From an uncultured Elusimicrobia bacterium (GTDB taxonomy: Bacteria; Elusimicrobiota; Endomicrobiia; Endomicrobiales; Endomicrobiaceae): a DNA stretch of 7,532 nucleotides. This document shows, piece after piece, positions 5,583 to 7,532 of the stretch. The translations under genes and the position numbers were made by a program. Under the pieces are notes generated by a model. That model was not told where the DNA came from. It ran no database searches and worked only from the letters and a program-made list of their open reading frames with translations. Each line of letters begins with the position of its first letter. Within the stretch, counting starts at the first letter, position 1. The DNA lies in assembly GCA_937916125.1 (NCBI GenBank), contig CALGGE010000051.1, positions 1 to 7,532 on the forward strand, given 5' to 3'.

Positions 5583-6343
5583 GTTAAACAACAAAAAACT
5601 TTATATAAGGTTATTCCTGCGGCGATCGCCGCATTAAGTGATTCGGCTTTCCCGGTCATTTCTATTTTTATTTTGTCATCAACAATATTTAATACTTCGG
5701 GCGATATGCCTTTTGCCTCGTTTCCCACAATAATTGCAACGGAATCCGTCCCGACTTTATATTTTGATAAATTTCTGCTTCCGTCCAACGCCAAAGCACA
5801 AGTTCTTATATTTTTTTCTTTAAGAATTTTTACCAAAGAAACAATATCGCATTCCTGAAATACCGGAATATTAAATATTGCACCCATAGTGGAACGAACA
5901 ACTTTGTCACTGTAGGCGTCTGCGGAATTTTTGGAAAGAAAAATTCCTTTACACGAAAATGCTTCCGCCGTCCTGATTATCGTTCCGATATTTCCGGGAT
6001 CCTGTAAATTATCACATATAACAAAAATACCTTTTTGCCGTAATACTTTTTCTATATCATACTTCTTTTTTTCTACGACCGCCAGTATTCCCTGAGGTGT
6101 TTCCGTTCCCGATATTTTTTTAAACAGTTGCTCACGGACAATGTAATTGGTTGAACGGTTGACCGATTGAAGTGTTGAATGGTTCTCGGAAGATATTACA
6201 AATTTAATGTTCCAATCTTTCGGAATTTCCGCAACCTGCTTTTGTCCTTCGACAATAAATAATCCTTGCTCGTCACGATTCTTCTTCTGTCTGAGAGCGA
6301 GAACATGTTTAATTATATCGTTATGTTTGCCCGTAATAATCAT
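5561..6343 (-). CDS. RNA 2'-O-methyltransferase, SpoU/TrmH (SPOUT) family
   Basis: The 260-residue enzyme would transfer methyl from S-adenosylmethionine to a ribose 2'-OH of rRNA or tRNA. An N-terminal substrate-binding domain (1-90, with FIVEGQKQV at 29-37 and ETPQGILAV at 81-89) precedes the knotted catalytic domain. Its three motifs are intact: motif 1 DNLQDPGNIGTIIRTAEAF (111-129, Asn119 and Arg124 key), motif 2 IIVGNEAKGIS (204-214, catalytic-loop Glu209), and motif 3 MTGKAESLNAAIAAGI (229-244). The layout is that of the RlmB/TsnR-like group, but the exact target base cannot be deduced. Two copies of a 24-bp repeat lie in the gene: one encodes part of a linker (about residues 58-65), the other the last residues and stop. 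ATG 6343 is chosen; the ribosome site (CCGGAA) is weak. It heads a two-gene unit with the Omp85 barrel and has a promoter at 6371-6399. Confidence 0.92.
   Translation of the reverse strand: MIITGKHNDIIKHVLALRQKKNRDEQGLFIVEGQKQVAEIPKDWNIKFVISSENHSTLQSVNRSTNYIVREQLFKKISGTETPQGILAVVEKKKYDIEKVLRQKGIFVICDNLQDPGNIGTIIRTAEAFSCKGIFLSKNSADAYSDKVVRSTMGAIFNIPVFQECDIVSLVKILKEKNIRTCALALDGSRNLSKYKVGTDSVAIIVGNEAKGISPEVLNIVDDKIKIEMTGKAESLNAAIAAGITLYKVFCCLTVERMND
6149..6172 (-). repeat. Dispersed 24-bp repeat, copy B, inside the methyltransferase coding region
   Basis: Read on the minus strand, this is copy A with two substitutions (22 of 24 identical). It keeps the reading frame open and encodes about residues 58-65 of the methyltransferase, in a hydrophilic linker between two strands of the N-terminal domain where length variation should be tolerated. 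TTCAACA, another unit-like heptamer, precedes it at 6173-6179. Confidence 0.7.
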
Positions 6344-6370
6344 ATTTTTTTCCGGCTAATATAAATGTGT

Positions 6371-6399
6371 ATTGTAAATACTGTTGCTATAGTTTACAA
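6371..6399 (-). promoter_or_regulatory. Promoter of the methyltransferase-Omp85 gene pair
   Basis: On the minus strand TTGTAA (6394-6399, 4 of 6) is followed after 17 bp by TACAAT (6371-6376, 5 of 6). RNA would start near 6364, leaving a leader of about 21 nt. Both boxes overlap arms of the TTGTAAA/TTTACAA inverted repeat, so a protein bound to that repeat would block polymerase. Confidence 0.5.
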
Positions 6400-6419
6400 T
6401 TTTGTAAAAAAGTTTACAA
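6372..6419. promoter_or_regulatory. Cluster of four TTGTAAA/TTTACAA half-sites, candidate operator
   Basis: Exact heptamers occur as TTGTAAA at 6372-6378 and 6402-6408 and as TTTACAA at 6393-6399 and 6413-6419. They alternate in orientation, giving two dyads (centres 21 and 11 bp apart) and a back-to-back palindrome between the middle pair. The spacings are near whole helical turns. The cluster lies upstream of the methyltransferase and 58 bp past the stop of an XRE regulator gene, which is a possible but unproven binder. In AT-rich DNA some of this could be chance. Confidence 0.45.
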
Positions 6420-6476
6420 ATAAAAAGGAATAGATTTTATTTTTTTTGTTTTTGCGGATTGAGGAGAATATTGTTT

Positions 6477-6812
6477 TTATTTTGAAAGTTTTTTTGCGCC
6501 TTTTATTATGTTTATTATTTCTTTTTGTTGTTCGGCGGTAAGGTCTGAAGTTAAATATTGAAGCTGTCTGTTAAAAGATTCTTTTTTAATTTCCGCTTTA
6601 CTTTTGTTGTTATTTTGTTCGTCGGTAAAAAGGCTTACAACTGATATCTTCAATTCTGATGCCAGTCTTACAAGAAGATCCAAACTCGGTTTGTCAACAT
6701 TACGTTCTATGTTGCTTAAATATTTATAACTCATATTAATTTTTTCTGCAAGTTCTTCCTGTGTTAAATTTAATTTTTTCCTTTCTTCTTTAATTCTTTT
6801 ACTTATTACCAA
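6477..6812 (-). CDS. XRE-family helix-turn-helix transcriptional regulator, 5' end uncertain
   Basis: The 111-residue frame begins with a Cro/C1-type DNA-binding domain (about residues 4-62): KRIKEERKKLNLTQEELA (5-22) with helix 2 at TQEELAEKI (17-25) and recognition helix at SYKYLSNIER (28-37), then the usual PSLDLLVRLASELKISVVSLF (42-62). A charged linker and a short C-terminal helix (91-108) follow. It probably represses or activates a small set of genes, perhaps its own; no sensor domain is visible. The given start is a TTG (6810-6812) with no Shine-Dalgarno sequence. The frame stays open upstream to a TAG at 6840-6842 but has no ATG. Since base composition and gene style change immediately upstream, the native start may have been lost at a sequence junction. 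It lies 133 bp upstream of the methyltransferase on the same strand. Confidence 0.8.
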   Translation of the reverse strand: MVISKRIKEERKKLNLTQEELAEKINMSYKYLSNIERNVDKPSLDLLVRLASELKISVVSLFTDEQNNNKSKAEIKKESFNRQLQYLTSDLTAEQQKEIINIIKGAKKLSK

Positions 6813-6859
6813 ATAAACGTTATATTTGGGCGGAATTTGCTAAAATTCGTTCCAAATGC
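6813..6859. other. Probable junction between two unrelated genomes
   Basis: Left of here, DNA is AT-rich with TTGACA/TATAAT promoters and AGGAG ribosome sites. Right of here are a Bacteroidota-type promoter and a GC-rich Bacteroidales bamD gene. The exact joint cannot be fixed by eye: it lies after the open helix-turn-helix frame and before the TTTG box at 6860. The GGGCGG at 6828-6833 is the first GC-rich run. Confidence 0.6.
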
Positions 6860-6890
6860 TTTGTCAGTTCTGAGAAAATGCGTACTTTTG
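6860..6890 (+). promoter_or_regulatory. Bacteroidota-type promoter of bamD
   Basis: TTTG (6860-6863) and TACTTTTG (6883-6890, a full match to TAnnTTTG) are separated by 19 bp, the standard layout for the primary sigma factor of Bacteroidota. RNA would start near 6895-6897, about 12 nt before the bamD ATG. No Shine-Dalgarno sequence is present, which is normal in that phylum. Confidence 0.85.
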
Positions 6891-6908
6891 CACGTCAAAA
6901 ACTGAAAG

Positions 6909-7532
6909 ATGAAGAAAGCTATCGTCATATTGACCTCTGCAGTACTGCTGCTCACCAGTTGCGCCGGCGAGTTTACACGCGTGTATAAATCGACCGACTA
7001 CAGCTTTAAGTATGAATACGCCAAGCAGCTGTTCGCCACCCGTAAGTTCACGCAGGCCGCAACACTCTTAGAGGAAGTGGTCCAGCTGAAAAAGGGTTCC
7101 GACCAGGGCGAGGAGTGTCTCTTCATGCTGGGTATGGCGCAATACAACAACGGTGACTATGAGAGTGCCGCCGCTACGTTCCGCAAGTACCACCAGAGCT
7201 ATCCGCACGGAATCTTTGCCGAGCAGGCGTCGTTCTATGTAGGCCAGTCGCTCTACGAGAGCACCCCCGAGCCACGGCTCGACCAGACTCCAACCGTAGG
7301 GGCCATCAATGCCTACCAGCAGTTCCTCGACTTCTATCCCGACAGCCAGCGCAGACAGGAAGCACAGAAGCGCCTCTTCGAGCTGCAGGACAAGCTCGTG
7401 CAAAAGGAATTCCTCTCGGCACAGCTCTACTATCACCTCGGAGGCTACTTCGGCAACTGCTCAAACGGAGGCTCCAACTACGAGGCCTGCATCATCACGG
7501 CGCAGAACGCCCTGAAGAACTATCCCTATGCA
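6909..7532 (+). CDS. bamD: Outer membrane assembly lipoprotein BamD, Bacteroidales type, 3' end cut by the window
   Basis: The first 208 codons are open to the window edge; the gene is incomplete. It starts MKKAIVILTS and has a lipobox LTSC, with Cys18 as the lipidated residue. The mature part is a string of tetratricopeptide-like helix pairs: YEYAKQLFATRKFTQAATLLEEV (35-57 region), CLFMLGMAQYNNGDYESAAATF (70-91 region), FYVGQSLYES (109-118) with an AINAYQQFLDFYP helix (132-144), and YYHLGGYFGN at 174-183. BamD (YfiO) sits on the inner leaflet of the outer membrane and helps BamA insert barrels. The Tyr-rich segment after the lipobox and the loop RLDQTPTVGAI are typical of Bacteroidales members. 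Codons are rich in C and G at third positions, unlike every other gene here. The ATG is chosen from the lipoprotein signal and the promoter about 12 nt upstream of it. Confidence 0.9.
   Translation, partial: MKKAIVILTSAVLLLTSCAGEFTRVYKSTDYSFKYEYAKQLFATRKFTQAATLLEEVVQLKKGSDQGEECLFMLGMAQYNNGDYESAAATFRKYHQSYPHGIFAEQASFYVGQSLYESTPEPRLDQTPTVGAINAYQQFLDFYPDSQRRQEAQKRLFELQDKLVQKEFLSAQLYYHLGGYFGNCSNGGSNYEACIITAQNALKNYPYA

Noticed and set aside
6344..6476. Terminator after the helix-turn-helix gene
   Set aside because: There are A/T runs but no hairpin at their base on the minus strand; the inverted repeats there fit a promoter-operator better.
7068..7436. Open frame of 122 codons on the minus strand at the right end
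   Set aside because: It lies fully inside bamD, which has a lipobox, family motifs and its own promoter; the reverse frame is open only because of GC-rich codon bias.

Overview
Most of the window (about 1-6812) is an AT-rich stretch (21 of 60 bases are G or C in 4681-4740) from a Gram-negative bacterium. It encodes outer-membrane beta-barrels, a Pal-type lipoprotein and a type IV pilin-like protein. Sigma70-like promoters and AGGAG-type ribosome sites are easy to see. The mix of a pilin-like protein, a short autotransporter-type barrel, a C4 zinc-ribbon coiled-coil protein and a POTRA-less Omp85 barrel would fit a gut-associated lineage such as Elusimicrobiota, but this placement is a guess from gene flavour, not a demonstrated match.

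The last part (about 6860-7532) is different. It is GC-rich (35 of 60 in 7321-7380), has a textbook Bacteroidota promoter (TTTG, 19 bp, TAnnTTTG), and encodes the N-terminal 208 residues of a Bacteroidales-type BamD lipoprotein, open to the window end. The change of composition, promoter grammar and gene flavour falls within about 50 bp, beside a helix-turn-helix gene that has no convincing start. The simplest explanation is an assembly chimera; recent lateral transfer is the alternative.

Layout. At the left edge, a 7-bp tandem repeat abuts the end of a minus-strand zinc-ribbon coiled-coil gene (56-778), which has its own promoter directly downstream of the terminator of a minus-strand pilin-like gene (917-1291). 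The pilin promoter suggests a nearly leaderless mRNA. Divergently, a tRNA-Ser(GGA) (1441-1527) is followed after only 32 bp by an autotransporter-type barrel gene (1560-2552) and pal (2573-3265), probably sharing a transcript. Between pal and pfkA (3532-4497) lies a self-contained transcription unit (promoter, about 110 nt, strong terminator) that may be an unannotated small RNA or a pfkA leader. pfkA converges, with 2 bp between stop codons, on a minus-strand pair: an RNA methyltransferase of the SpoU/TrmH family (5561-6343) followed by a POTRA-less Omp85 barrel (4500-5540). Upstream of the methyltransferase, four TTGTAAA/TTTACAA half-sites overlap its promoter, next to a gene for an XRE-family regulator (6477-6812).

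Functionally the first six kilobases are mainly envelope genes (two barrels, a peptidoglycan-anchoring lipoprotein, a pilin) mixed with housekeeping genes (phosphofructokinase, RNA methyltransferase, tRNA). No mobile element, CRISPR array or recognisable defence system is visible. The most promising unexplained items are the candidate small RNA, a 24-bp dispersed repeat found twice within the methyltransferase gene, and the half-site cluster.
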